Source: Candidatus Zixiibacteriota bacterium (lineage in GTDB: Bacteria > Zixibacteria > MSB-5A5 > GN15 > PGXB01). From it: a stretch of DNA of 64,000 nucleotides. The notes under the pieces were generated by a model. It was not told the DNA's origin. It was given only the letters and a program-made list of their open reading frames with translations, and did not search any database. The stretch's first letter is position 1, and the number at the start of each line of letters is the position of its first letter. Positions 53,684 through 63,284 of this stretch are shown here, piece by piece. The stretch lies in contig JAFGAL010000015.1 in assembly GCA_016933695.1 (NCBI GenBank), positions 1-64,000 of the forward strand, in the 5' to 3' direction. The translations under genes were made by a program, and so were the position numbers.

Positions 53684-55888
53684 TTATTTTGATTGACGAG
53701 AGAGTATCTCTTCGGCCGTTTTGCTCAGTTTGGAACCGCCAAAAAACAGCTTCTGCGATGCCGAGATCGATTCTGAGAAGTCTTTAATGGTCTGTATCGC
53801 TTCCCGGTCACCAATGCGTCCCAGCGCCTTGAGCGTGGCCATTTTAAGCTCTTCACGCGACGATCGCCCTGACGTCAACTCGGAGAGCATATCATGATCA
53901 GTAAGCAATTTCGCCAGATACACTTTGGCATCGTTTCCGCCGAGTATGCCCAGTGCGGTAATGATGCGGATGATCTCGCCGCGCCGTTTTCGTGCCAGAT
54001 CAATCAGTTCCGGAACGATTTCCGCCGATCCGACAATACCCAGCGAGATTAAGGCGCTTTCACGGATTTCGGCGTCATCATCGTTAACCATTACCAAAAG
54101 CAGATCGGCGGCTTCTTCTCCGCCGATTTTTTCCAATGCCGAAACAATCGCCCTGCGGACCCGCGTATCGGAATCGGTGATATGCTGGCGAAGCACCCGG
54201 CAGGCATCGAAATCCTGCAAGGCGCCCAGAACGAAAATCGCATTGCGCACCTGATACCACAATGTATCCGGCAACTCCCGGCGCGATTCATCGCGGGCAA
54301 AATTCTTTTCATTGGCCATGAAACGACTTAAAACGTTCAGCGAGGACTTGCCCATTTCGGGCAGTATCTTAAGGACCTGCTGGCGCACGTGACGGGATTC
54401 ATGAGAAATCACTTCCGAAAGCGCAAACGCCATCTCTTCGGATCCAATCGCCACCATGATATCCCGCAAATCCTGAATATGCTGATGGTCGCCATTGATC
54501 AGGTGGTTGACCAGACCGGAGATAATCTCACTGCGATTCATCTCCTCCACGGCTTTCTTCACCGCGATGGATTCATAACACCAGATGCCCTCAGCCAATT
54601 GCCGATGCGCCGATAACGCTCGTCCCAATGTCGCGGGTATAGTCAGAATATTTTGTGACAGGCAACTTCGCACGATTTCCCAGATCAGATCGGAGAACTC
54701 GAAGGTTTCCTCATGGGAATCAAGAAATGTACATATCTTCTCCGTCAGGTATTCCAGAAGCGACGTACCGGTCAGATTCAGGCAGGAACCGACCGCGATT
54801 TTCAACAGGGCCAACGCCCTCTGCCGCAGGTCGAGGTTATTGCCGGCCAGATAATGCAGCAGACGGTCGATCACCACCTGGGCCTTGGCCTGCTGTCCCG
54901 TGCGTAATAGACGTCCGAAATGATCGGTAAACTCTCCGACATGCTGGAATGACAACAGCTGGTTGAAAAAACCATCCAGATAGCGGTCGATATTCTCGAC
55001 GGCAGTGATGCGAATCTTGCTGGCGGCGGGCATAATCGACGTATACGATGACCGGTCAATCCCGTGCGACAGGGCAATCTCATCAAGCCGACGAATGATA
55101 TTATCATGATCGGGATGATAATGCAGGGCCGCGATAAGTCGGCGGCAGGATTCGCCGTCATCCGACTCCGCCTTTTCCAGCCGTTGCGAAATCAGGGCAA
55201 CGATATCATCGGCGGGAATCCGCCCGATCTTTTCCGGAACCAGAAACGCCACCAACTGCGGATAATAATCATGACAATACCGGGCAATATAATCACCGTG
55301 GTTATCCTGCGAAACAGAGACCAACTCCGCCAGGTCTTCGTAATCATTGGGAAGGATATCAGTGATGATCCCCCGCACGGAAAAATCCCGAATGACCTCG
55401 GACGGGAACTTCCGGCCCCTTTCAAACAGCAGGTACCCGGCCTCATCGTTGACGGTGATCGTGGCGATGTTCTGGTTTGTGATATATGTCGTCAGCAGGT
55501 TCTGATAATCCCCGGACCGCAATCGCTTGACAAAACGCGCGAGAAACAGCCCCAGTTCATCCGCGGTCATGCCGGCGGAGAACAGGATATTGCCGACGTC
55601 CAGCACCTGCATGTAATCCATAATCTGATCGGTGAAAATGGACGGTTTGGTTTTTATGTTCAAGGCATACAGATGCCCGGAGGCGATATGCAAATTGACA
55701 TGTTTTTTAAAGCGAAAGATTTTCTCCATTAACAGAAAAGGACGACCGATGGCCTTGCGGGTCAGTGGATGATCGACCGAATAGATCGAAGCCTTTTTCG
55801 CGGCAATGTACAACTCCCGGAGCATTTCATGCGCCAGTTCGTTGAGATTGGTCGTCAAATCCGCTTCGGTGTACATGATTTCGTTCAT
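53684..55888 (-). CDS. HEAT-repeat protein of the envelope operon
   Basis: A 734-residue protein without signal peptide. The N-terminal 330 residues are helical with no recognised domain (AAKKASIYSVDHPLTRKAIG, FLLMEKIFRFKKHVNLHIAS). The C-terminal 250 residues are HEAT-like repeats: SRHVRQQVLKILPEMGKSSL, TRVRRAIVSALEKIGGEEAA, AEIRESALISLGIVGSAEI, REELKMATLKALGRIGDREA. It is likely a cytoplasmic scaffold. Start 55888 has GGGAG 4 bases upstream, and a single base separates it from the preceding stop. Upstream in-frame starts lie inside the propeller lipoprotein gene. It is the last gene of the operon. Confidence 0.85.
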   Translation of the reverse strand: MNEIMYTEADLTTNLNELAHEMLRELYIAAKKASIYSVDHPLTRKAIGRPFLLMEKIFRFKKHVNLHIASGHLYALNIKTKPSIFTDQIMDYMQVLDVGNILFSAGMTADELGLFLARFVKRLRSGDYQNLLTTYITNQNIATITVNDEAGYLLFERGRKFPSEVIRDFSVRGIITDILPNDYEDLAELVSVSQDNHGDYIARYCHDYYPQLVAFLVPEKIGRIPADDIVALISQRLEKAESDDGESCRRLIAALHYHPDHDNIIRRLDEIALSHGIDRSSYTSIMPAASKIRITAVENIDRYLDGFFNQLLSFQHVGEFTDHFGRLLRTGQQAKAQVVIDRLLHYLAGNNLDLRQRALALLKIAVGSCLNLTGTSLLEYLTEKICTFLDSHEETFEFSDLIWEIVRSCLSQNILTIPATLGRALSAHRQLAEGIWCYESIAVKKAVEEMNRSEIISGLVNHLINGDHQHIQDLRDIMVAIGSEEMAFALSEVISHESRHVRQQVLKILPEMGKSSLNVLSRFMANEKNFARDESRRELPDTLWYQVRNAIFVLGALQDFDACRVLRQHITDSDTRVRRAIVSALEKIGGEEAADLLLVMVNDDDAEIRESALISLGIVGSAEIVPELIDLARKRRGEIIRIITALGILGGNDAKVYLAKLLTDHDMLSELTSGRSSREELKMATLKALGRIGDREAIQTIKDFSESISASQKLFFGGSKLSKTAEEILSRQSK

Positions 55889-55889
55889 G

Positions 55890-57017
55890 TTACTCTCCCA
55901 GGCATTGAACCGATCCGTTTTGCAGGACGACAAAGACATTGGTTCCGTCGGTGACCGCCGGGAATCGAATCTCATGTTTGAAAAAGCGCCGGGAAATCAT
56001 TCGCCCGTCGGCTTTATCCAGACAGTACACATGGCGGTCAAGCGACGCAAATACCACTTTATCGCCTACCAGTATCGGTGAGGATAAGATCACCCCCTCG
56101 GTCTTGAATTCCCACACCGTCGTGCCGTCGCGTTTATCCAGCGCATGCAAAACACCGTCGCTGTCCCCGAAATACAGGCACCGATCGTCCACGGCCGGAG
56201 CGGTCCAGATTGACCGGTCAAACTGCCGCGACCAGACCGTTGATCCGTCGTTCTTCTCCACAGCATACACGCCGCCCTCGATGGCGGTCACATACACGCG
56301 ATCATTCACGACGACCTTGCTAACCAGTGGCTGTTGCAGATTCACGGCAATAATGCGCTTTCCATTCCCGGCATCGAAGCCGTATACCCATCCGTCATCA
56401 AACGGAAAATACACCGTCCCCTCGCTGAAACTCGGCCCGCCCAGGCTGTTGCCGCCGACACTATCCCGCCAGATCATGGCACCGGTCAGCCGGTTGTAGC
56501 AATAGACGCTCCCCAGCGAGGACGCGACATACACGTTGTTTTCTACTATTATCGGCGTCCCGGAGACATCCTTTAAACGGACTTTCCACAGCGACTCACG
56601 GGTATGAAGATTGAAGCAGACGAAATAGTCTTTGGGCGGCGCCACGCTGAAATAAGCCAGCGAATCAACCACCACCAGGCCGGTTTGCGCACCGGATCGC
56701 TCTTTGTGGCGTCCGCGGAATTTCCCGGTTGACGGCTCATAGAAATAGATACGCCCCCGGCTTCCCGGGATAATCAGTCGTCCCGCCCCGATAGTCAGCG
56801 GCCCGATCGGCGCCTCGGAAATCCGATCCTCCCATTTCACGTTCAAAACACCGGAAAAACCGGTTTCACTCACCGCCGTTGCGGCGGCGTCGCCACGGGC
56901 ATATTGCCAGCTCGATTCGGGAATGATTTCATCCCGTTTCAGCCGGAATTTTCTGGTACAACCGGACACAAGCAGTATGCCGATTAACACCCACGCGATC
57001 AATCGAAACCGGTTCAT
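55890..57017 (-). CDS. PQQ-type beta-propeller lipoprotein (BamB-like)
   Basis: A 375-residue predicted lipoprotein: MNRFRLIAWVLIGILLVSGC with lipobox VSGC. The mature part holds repeated seven- or eight-blade propeller units with the AxDxxTGxxxW-like signature, e.g. CFNLHTRESLWKVRL, CYNRLTGAMIWRDSV, GFDAGNGKRIIAVNL, AVEKNDGSTVWSRQF, ALDKRDGTTVWEFKT, CLDKADGRMISRRFF. The layout is that of BamB, the propeller lipoprotein of the outer-membrane assembly machine. The start codon overlaps the stop of the Omp85-fusion gene (TGATG). This coupling to a barrel gene supports a BamB-like role, but that is inference. Confidence 0.85.
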   Translation of the reverse strand: MNRFRLIAWVLIGILLVSGCTRKFRLKRDEIIPESSWQYARGDAAATAVSETGFSGVLNVKWEDRISEAPIGPLTIGAGRLIIPGSRGRIYFYEPSTGKFRGRHKERSGAQTGLVVVDSLAYFSVAPPKDYFVCFNLHTRESLWKVRLKDVSGTPIIVENNVYVASSLGSVYCYNRLTGAMIWRDSVGGNSLGGPSFSEGTVYFPFDDGWVYGFDAGNGKRIIAVNLQQPLVSKVVVNDRVYVTAIEGGVYAVEKNDGSTVWSRQFDRSIWTAPAVDDRCLYFGDSDGVLHALDKRDGTTVWEFKTEGVILSSPILVGDKVVFASLDRHVYCLDKADGRMISRRFFKHEIRFPAVTDGTNVFVVLQNGSVQCLGE

Positions 57018-59812
57018 CAGAAATTCCATCCGAAGAAAAAGTCAAAGTCGGTTCGGTCGCTGATATTATTGAAATCCGTGGTCCGGGAGAAATCAAAACG
57101 CAGGAGAATCATCCCCCCCAAAGCGACCCGGAATCCGGCGCCGAATGAGCCGATAAACTGATCGAACTCGTCTTCCCAGGCCGAGCCGGTATCGAAAAAC
57201 AGCGCGCCACGGATGGCCTGAAAACCGATACCGCCGATCGGAAATCCCACCAGTAAATTATCTATCAAAGGGAAACGCAATTCGTGAGAGGCGAACAACA
57301 CATTGCGGGTGTACCATTCGCGACGGTCAAACCCGCGGAATGACCAGCTCCCGCCGAAATAGATGCGCTGAGGTTCGTCGCCGGATGAGCTGTAGGCAAA
57401 CAGCCGCGAGGCAAACGCCGAAAACCGCCCCAGTCGGATATAGTGGCGAAGGTCAACCAGCCCCATGCGATTGTAAAGCCGGCCTTCATTCACTGCGGAG
57501 GTGACTCCGACCGTGACATTGTACCGATGCCCCTCGATCGGCCCGGAAAGATCCCAGAGGCTGTTATCGGAGACAAACGACAGGTAATTGGACATAAGGA
57601 ATGCTTCCCGGCGTTTTAAAAACATCCAAACGTCCTTGTCCGAATAGCGCAGATACGTGCTGGTTTCAATACGGTTGAATTTGGAAAGCGGATAATTCAG
57701 ATAGACCAGTCCGCCGACCTGACGCTCGAAATAATACCCCTCATAATCATTATAGTACTCATTATAAAAATGATATCCGCCCACGCCCCAGTTGACTCGA
57801 CGCTTTTTGTTCAGATAGGTCACGCCGACATTGAAACTGGACAGAAAATCATCCTTGGTCTCGGCCGTGTTGGTTAATAAGAAATAGAAAATGTTATCGC
57901 CGAGCATGTCGGACATCGCCATTTGCAGTCCGCCCAGTGTCCCGTAGACGGGATCATAGCCGATTGCCGACTGCGCGATATCGAACGAGTATTCATTGTT
58001 ATAATGCACGGTTGAGCGGACCGATTCGTTCGCCAGCATCCCCGGTTTCCAGAATACCTTGCCCTGAGGGGGATCATCCGCCGCCAGCACCAGCGAATCG
58101 TTCAGGGTTGTCTTGTAAATGTGATAACCGAAATCCTGATACCCGCCGAAAACCAACTCCTGGTTGACCTCATCGATCCTGGGATCATACGCTCCGGTCA
58201 ATAGACTAGTGAGTTTATTGATCGAACGATCCGGATTGAGACGAAAGATATTAAACGCACCGTCACGATCCGACGAAAACAGGATTCCCTGTGCGCCGGC
58301 ATCGGGCGTGATATCTCGCCAGTTGCCTGAGGTTATCGGTACCGGCTCTCCTCCGTCGCGCGGGATCGTATACAGATTCATGGCGCCGATGTCGCCGTCC
58401 AAACACCGATTCGACGAGAACACCAGCGTGTCTCCGGAAAGCAAGAACGCCGGATCGATATCATGATACCAGTCGTCGGTGATCTGCGTCAGATCACCGG
58501 TTAACAGGTTTATAAGATAAATATCGGTGACACCGCTTTTCGGCGCACCGCTGAACACTGCGCTTTTGCCGTCGGGTGAAAATCTCGGTGAGGTGACACT
58601 GATCAATCCCGGCAGTTCGTATTTATGAACGATTTTGCGATCGGTAATATCATACAGGTACAACACATCGGTTTCGGCAGATTTGGAAGAAAACAGCACC
58701 ATCCCGTCGTTGTTGGCGTCGATGCCGCTTTGCAACAGGTGCAACGACTCGAATCCGGCAGTGCGTTCGCCTTTGAGTATCGTCTGCAGTTTCAGTTTCT
58801 CGCCATTGGGGTGCATCATATACAATCCCGAGTACCCCATTTTATTGGCCTTGAAAACAATCCAGCGCCCGCCGTTCTTGCCATTATTCAGCGTTATCGG
58901 GACTCCTTTCACGGAATACCCGCTTCGGGTCAGCTGTTGGGTCTCATTCTTGGCCAAACCGCCGCCGGCCATTTCCGGGAAATAGCGCTTTTTCAGGTGG
59001 TATTCCCATTTTCGTGAGACTTCCTTGAGATCATCTCCCAGAGTGATTTCCACGATTTCATCGAATGACCGGGACTTCCACCAGTTCTCCAGAAGCAAGA
59101 CCAGCTTGTCGGAACCGTAGTGGTCGTTGATGAACTCGCAAATCGACTGCCCAAGTTTGTACATGAAATACGTCCCGGAAACCATATACATTTCGGGGAT
59201 CGTTATCAACCGTCCCGAAAGCACCATATCCTTGACGACCATGTCGGCATCGGTGTCCCACTCGATCGACCAGAACTCGGCGATCCCCTCGATAAACCAG
59301 AGCGGCGGCGCCGCCATGCGCATGAAGCGTTGTTTGGTCATGACGGTTTGCAGTTTGGAGATGGTGAACACGTGCACCAGCTCATGCCGGATGACATGGG
59401 CGAAATCGCGATAAGAGCCGTTGTAGGGAACCACGACTCGTCCTTTAAGAAACTCGGTAAATCCGCCCACCGATTCGGGCAGAAGCGACGTGGTCACATT
59501 GGTCTGCGTGAAATAATTCCCGGAGCTGTAAATGATAAGCGGGATCGGTTTATAGACCTCATGTTTGAATTTGCCGGCGAGAACGTCGTAACTGTCTTCT
59601 GCCAGACGGGCCGCAATTCGCGCGATCATATTCTCTTCGGGGTAAAAGAAAATGCGGAAATGCTCGGTTTCCATCACCTGCCAGTCGAAATTCGTATACT
59701 GCACTTTGTTTTTGCCGAAATAAAACTGCCCCCACGAAGCCGACGGCAGACAGCAGGATACTATTACGATTGTCAGTACCACTGTTATGCGGGTCGCCAG
59801 ACGAGTCATCAT
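57017..59812 (-). CDS. Metalloprotease-propeller-Omp85 barrel fusion protein
   Basis: A 931-residue outer-membrane protein with three parts. After a signal peptide (MMTRLATRITVVLTIVIVSC, then CLPSASWGQ) comes a gluzincin metalloprotease domain with HELVH (His143-His147) and downstream WFIEGIAEFW (third ligand Glu). Residues about 310-620 are TolB/WD40-like propeller repeats (SPRFSPDGKSAVFSG, DIDPAFLLSGDTLVFSS, GILFSSDRDGAFNIF). The C-terminal third is an Omp85-type barrel with GGSWSFRGF (RGF 826-828), FDTGSAW, and a terminal Phe. No POTRA domains are visible. An upstream ATG (59872) adds 20 basic residues; 59812 is preferred. The BamB-like gene overlaps its stop. Confidence 0.88.
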   Translation of the reverse strand: MMTRLATRITVVLTIVIVSCCLPSASWGQFYFGKNKVQYTNFDWQVMETEHFRIFFYPEENMIARIAARLAEDSYDVLAGKFKHEVYKPIPLIIYSSGNYFTQTNVTTSLLPESVGGFTEFLKGRVVVPYNGSYRDFAHVIRHELVHVFTISKLQTVMTKQRFMRMAAPPLWFIEGIAEFWSIEWDTDADMVVKDMVLSGRLITIPEMYMVSGTYFMYKLGQSICEFINDHYGSDKLVLLLENWWKSRSFDEIVEITLGDDLKEVSRKWEYHLKKRYFPEMAGGGLAKNETQQLTRSGYSVKGVPITLNNGKNGGRWIVFKANKMGYSGLYMMHPNGEKLKLQTILKGERTAGFESLHLLQSGIDANNDGMVLFSSKSAETDVLYLYDITDRKIVHKYELPGLISVTSPRFSPDGKSAVFSGAPKSGVTDIYLINLLTGDLTQITDDWYHDIDPAFLLSGDTLVFSSNRCLDGDIGAMNLYTIPRDGGEPVPITSGNWRDITPDAGAQGILFSSDRDGAFNIFRLNPDRSINKLTSLLTGAYDPRIDEVNQELVFGGYQDFGYHIYKTTLNDSLVLAADDPPQGKVFWKPGMLANESVRSTVHYNNEYSFDIAQSAIGYDPVYGTLGGLQMAMSDMLGDNIFYFLLTNTAETKDDFLSSFNVGVTYLNKKRRVNWGVGGYHFYNEYYNDYEGYYFERQVGGLVYLNYPLSKFNRIETSTYLRYSDKDVWMFLKRREAFLMSNYLSFVSDNSLWDLSGPIEGHRYNVTVGVTSAVNEGRLYNRMGLVDLRHYIRLGRFSAFASRLFAYSSSGDEPQRIYFGGSWSFRGFDRREWYTRNVLFASHELRFPLIDNLLVGFPIGGIGFQAIRGALFFDTGSAWEDEFDQFIGSFGAGFRVALGGMILLRFDFSRTTDFNNISDRTDFDFFFGWNF

Positions 59813-59927
59813 GAATCCAAACTTTGTTATCCGATTGCCAATCAGCCGCTTTCCATAACGGCGGAGATACATTATTCATATCGGCATAATGCCGTTCGGT
59901 TTACAATCCCCGATCCGCTTTCCGGAA

Positions 59928-60914
59928 TTAATGTATCCCGGTGTCGTATCCGCAGGCAATGCAAATTCCGTTTCGCAATCCCGCCGGATTGATCCGATAC
60001 CCCCGGCGCGAGATCACGACCGCTCCACATGACGGGCAACGCGTATCCGCTTTGTCGGTTAAATGCACATTGCCCAAAAAGACATAATCCAGTTTCTTTT
60101 TTGCTATTTCGTAGGCGCTTTCAAGCGTTTCCAGCGGTGTGGGAGGATTGGTCATGCGATAGGTCGGGTAATAAGCCGAAAAATGCAGGGGGATGCGCGG
60201 TGACAGCCCGGCAATGAAATCGGTCAATCGTTCAAAATCATCCGAGGTGTCATTGCGGCCCGGAATCACCAGATTGGTCACCTCAATATGCGTTCCATAC
60301 TCGTACAAGCGCGAGATTGTATGCACAACCGGAGCCTGTTTTCCCTTGCAAATGCGTTTATAGAAATCTTCATTCATGGCTTTTAAATCGATGTTGGCGG
60401 CGTCAATAATCGGTAGTAACTCCTCCAGCGGTTCCGGGTTTATGTATCCGTTGGAAACCAGCACGTTTTTTAAGCCGGCCTCATGTATTAAACGCCCGGC
60501 CGCCCTGATATATTCAAACCAAATTAACGGTTCGGAATACGTATACGCGATTCCGATTGAATTTCGTCCGGCGGCAAGCTCGACCAGCTCATCCGGTTCA
60601 ACATATCTCGTGGGGACTTTGGTCTGTGAAATATCCCAGTTCTGGCAGTTGGCGCATTTGAAATTACAGCCATTGGCGCCGGTGGAGAAGATGACCGATC
60701 CCGGATGAAAGTGATACAGCGGCTTTTTTTCTATCGGATCATAGGCTCCAGTCACCAGTTCGCCGTAATTTTCCGTAACCAGCGTCCCCCCCCGATTGAA
60801 TCGGGTTCGGCAAATTCCCACCTTGCCTTCGGTTAGAAGGCATTCGGCCGGGCAAAGCCAGCACCGGACTTTACCGTCCGCGAGTTTTTCCGAATATGCC
60901 GCCGGTATTATCAT
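59928..60914 (-). CDS. amrS: AmmeMemoRadiSam-type radical SAM enzyme
   Basis: A 328-residue radical SAM protein of the AmrS/PflA-like group. The 4Fe-4S motif is CNFKCANC (Cys83, Cys87, Cys90), followed by QNWDISQ. An N-terminal CWLCPAECLLTEGKVGICR cysteine set and the C-terminal zinc-ribbon-like CPSCGAVV...CIACGYD are typical. In other genomes AmrS occurs with AMMECR1 and MEMO homologues, neither of which is in this window. The reaction is unknown. Its ATG overlaps the stop of the heptosyltransferase-HAD gene by 4 bases, so translation is coupled. Confidence 0.92.
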   Translation of the reverse strand: MIIPAAYSEKLADGKVRCWLCPAECLLTEGKVGICRTRFNRGGTLVTENYGELVTGAYDPIEKKPLYHFHPGSVIFSTGANGCNFKCANCQNWDISQTKVPTRYVEPDELVELAAGRNSIGIAYTYSEPLIWFEYIRAAGRLIHEAGLKNVLVSNGYINPEPLEELLPIIDAANIDLKAMNEDFYKRICKGKQAPVVHTISRLYEYGTHIEVTNLVIPGRNDTSDDFERLTDFIAGLSPRIPLHFSAYYPTYRMTNPPTPLETLESAYEIAKKKLDYVFLGNVHLTDKADTRCPSCGAVVISRRGYRINPAGLRNGICIACGYDTGIH

Positions 60915-62500
60915 GGATACGATCCTTGTCCGCCCCTTACTATATAATCTACGGCTTCACCGAGATTCTCAACAATTTTTTCCGGCCAAAAGGCATACTG
61001 CCGGTCGATCAGGGATTCCTGCTGTCTTCCGTATCCGGTGCGAACCAGAATTCCGTTCGCTCCGACAACATATGCCAAAGCACAATCGGTCAGCTTATCC
61101 CCGACGACATACGACAGATGCGGATTGATATTGTGACGCCGCGCGGCCGTCTCCACCATACCGCTTCCCGGCTTGCGATCAGTGGAATGCCGGGCATATC
61201 CGGCAACCGTTCCCTTTTTATAATAGGGACAATACAGGATATCGTCAAGCGGTGCGTCCTGGTCGGCAAACAGGCGCATGACACGTGTGTTTACCGCCTG
61301 CACGGAGAGCTCGTCGAAAAACCCCCGCGCCACTCCCGATTGATTGGACAGCACGATAATCTTGTATCCGGCGCGACGGACGGCACGAATCGCGTCGACC
61401 GCGCGGGTTTCCGGCTCAACATCCGACGGCGTCGAAATAAAATACTTCTCTTTAATCAGCGTCCCGTCGCGATCGACAAACAAGGCCTTCTCCCCTTTGG
61501 AGTTTCCCGCAAGCATCTTCTGCAGATTGTCCATGACATCATTGACCTCAATCCGCGTGAAACAATACTGCGTTTCACGATGGCAGGCCTTTTGCCCGTG
61601 CAGTGAGCAGGGACGGCAGTATTCCTCGACTTCAAGCACGCGATCCTGTAATCCGCGCGGGGTAAAGCCGAGCGTCGGATGAGTCGGGCCAAACAGCGCC
61701 AGCACCGGGGTTCCCACCGAGGAGCCGAGATGCATCAGACCGGAATCATTGCTGATGAGAATTTCGGCACGCGTGATTTCGCGCGCCACGGTGATTAAAT
61801 CGGCATCAAGCAAAATCCGCAGCTTTTCCTCGGGGAATTCACTCGCCAGATCCAGCATGGCACTATCTGATGACGACAACAACAGTAAAACCGTGCCGAT
61901 ATTATCACCAATAATCCGCCGCACCAACTCACGGAACCGATCCGCCGGCCACTGTTTGGCGGGATATGATGCTCCCGGCGCAATAGCTATCAGCGGAAGG
62001 CTATCGGTTACTGTTCCATGAGAGTCATTCGAATCCGGCGGCAGATGCAAAACCGGACGACGGCAATACACGTCCCCTCCAACCGCCTCGACCGCTTGAT
62101 CATAAAGGTCTATGGCATGCGGAGGATTATCGATAATGCGATGACGTTTGACCGCCGCCATTCGCTCCAGACGCCGCTTGGGATACTGGGTTTTATACGG
62201 TGCGCTGATATAGCGGGTGATAAATTGCGAGCGGATATTCCCATGCAGATCACAGACCAGGTCAAAGCCGATTCGATCGAGTTGTTCGGCGGTATGATAC
62301 AGCTGCAAAAGCGTGATTTTCTGCGGCAACGTGATTACATCATCAACGCCCGCGAAACAGCGCACCAGTGATGCGGTACGTTCCCGTGTAAGGAAATATA
62401 TGCGCGATTCGGGGTACGATAATTTCAGATTCAGAACCGGCGCGGAGGTCAACAGCACGTCGCCGATTGCCCCCAGCCTGATGACGAGAATGTTTTTCAT
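60911..62500 (-). CDS. Heptosyltransferase (GT9) fused to a HAD phosphatase (GmhB-like)
   Basis: A 529-residue two-domain protein. Residues 1-325 form a GT-B glycosyltransferase of family 9 (ILVIRLGAIGDVLLTSAP, IAIAPGASYPAKQWP, LISNDSGLMHLGSSVGTPV then LALFGPTHP), which transfers heptose onto lipid A core. Residues 343-515 are a HAD phosphatase of the HisB-N/GmhB type (ALFVDRDGTLI, VLSNQSGVARGFF, RKPGSGM, YVVGDKLTDCALA). The zinc cysteines of canonical GmhB (CPHH, CDCRKP) are mostly lost (CPYY, STDRKP). GmhB makes the heptose precursor for heptosyltransferases, so the fusion joins two steps of one pathway. It lies between uppP and amrS. Confidence 0.93.
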   Translation of the reverse strand: MKNILVIRLGAIGDVLLTSAPVLNLKLSYPESRIYFLTRERTASLVRCFAGVDDVITLPQKITLLQLYHTAEQLDRIGFDLVCDLHGNIRSQFITRYISAPYKTQYPKRRLERMAAVKRHRIIDNPPHAIDLYDQAVEAVGGDVYCRRPVLHLPPDSNDSHGTVTDSLPLIAIAPGASYPAKQWPADRFRELVRRIIGDNIGTVLLLLSSSDSAMLDLASEFPEEKLRILLDADLITVAREITRAEILISNDSGLMHLGSSVGTPVLALFGPTHPTLGFTPRGLQDRVLEVEEYCRPCSLHGQKACHRETQYCFTRIEVNDVMDNLQKMLAGNSKGEKALFVDRDGTLIKEKYFISTPSDVEPETRAVDAIRAVRRAGYKIIVLSNQSGVARGFFDELSVQAVNTRVMRLFADQDAPLDDILYCPYYKKGTVAGYARHSTDRKPGSGMVETAARRHNINPHLSYVVGDKLTDCALAYVVGANGILVRTGYGRQQESLIDRQYAFWPEKIVENLGEAVDYIVRGGQGSYP

Positions 62501-62504
62501 TGCC

Positions 62505-63278
62505 TTATATGAAATACAGTATACCTAATATGCCAATGATAAGGCAATAAATACCGAAATATTGAAATTTCCCCTTCTTGATAATACTCAGAAGCAAATA
62601 GACGGCAAACAGTCCGGATAAAAAGGAAACTGCCGTCCCGACCGCATACTGGCCGATCAAAGTTGTGTCCAGGTCGACAATTTCACGAAGTTTGAATACA
62701 ATGGCGCCCGCAATAGCCGGAATGGAAAGCAAAAACGAAAACTCGGCGGCTTCCATCGGCTTGATGCCGACAAACATTCCGGCCGCAATCGTGGAACCGG
62801 ATCGCGAAATCCCCGGGAAAATCGCCAGCGCCTGCCCGCATCCGATTAAAAACGCCTTTCCGCCGGAGACCTCGCCGCCTTTTTTCTTTATCACTCCCGT
62901 AAGAAGCAAAACAAACCCGGTAATCACCAGCATAACCGATGTCAGAACCGGCGACGAAAAGGCCTCTTCGATGATATCATCGAACAATAGCGCCACGACC
63001 ACCGCGGGAATCGTCCCGAGGATGAGAAAGAGAATCATCCGCCGTTCGGTTTTCATGGAACGATCGAACAGCGCCAGAATCAGCCTTATAATCCGTTCCC
63101 GGAAATATATCAAAACGGCCATCAGGGTCCCGAAATGCACCAGCAACTCAAAGACCACCCCGTTCAATTTGACTCCCAGAAGATGCTGGGTCAGCACGAG
63201 ATGTCCCGATGACGACACGGGCAAAAACTCGGTCAGCCCCTGTAATACGCCAAGAATGATTGCGTCAAGATAATTCAT
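62505..63278 (-). CDS. uppP: Undecaprenyl-diphosphate phosphatase (UppP/BacA)
   Basis: Integral membrane phosphatase of 257 residues that recycles undecaprenyl diphosphate to the monophosphate for peptidoglycan and O-antigen synthesis. Both signature regions are present: QGLTEFLPVSSSGHLVL (residues 14-30) and PGISRSGSTIAAGM. Eight or so helices. Its SD (GGAG) lies inside the 3' arm of a hairpin just upstream of the ATG. It heads the minus-strand envelope operon and is followed by the heptosyltransferase gene 4 bases later. Confidence 0.97.
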   Translation of the reverse strand: MNYLDAIILGVLQGLTEFLPVSSSGHLVLTQHLLGVKLNGVVFELLVHFGTLMAVLIYFRERIIRLILALFDRSMKTERRMILFLILGTIPAVVVALLFDDIIEEAFSSPVLTSVMLVITGFVLLLTGVIKKKGGEVSGGKAFLIGCGQALAIFPGISRSGSTIAAGMFVGIKPMEAAEFSFLLSIPAIAGAIVFKLREIVDLDTTLIGQYAVGTAVSFLSGLFAVYLLLSIIKKGKFQYFGIYCLIIGILGILYFI

Positions 63279-63284
63279 AATAAA

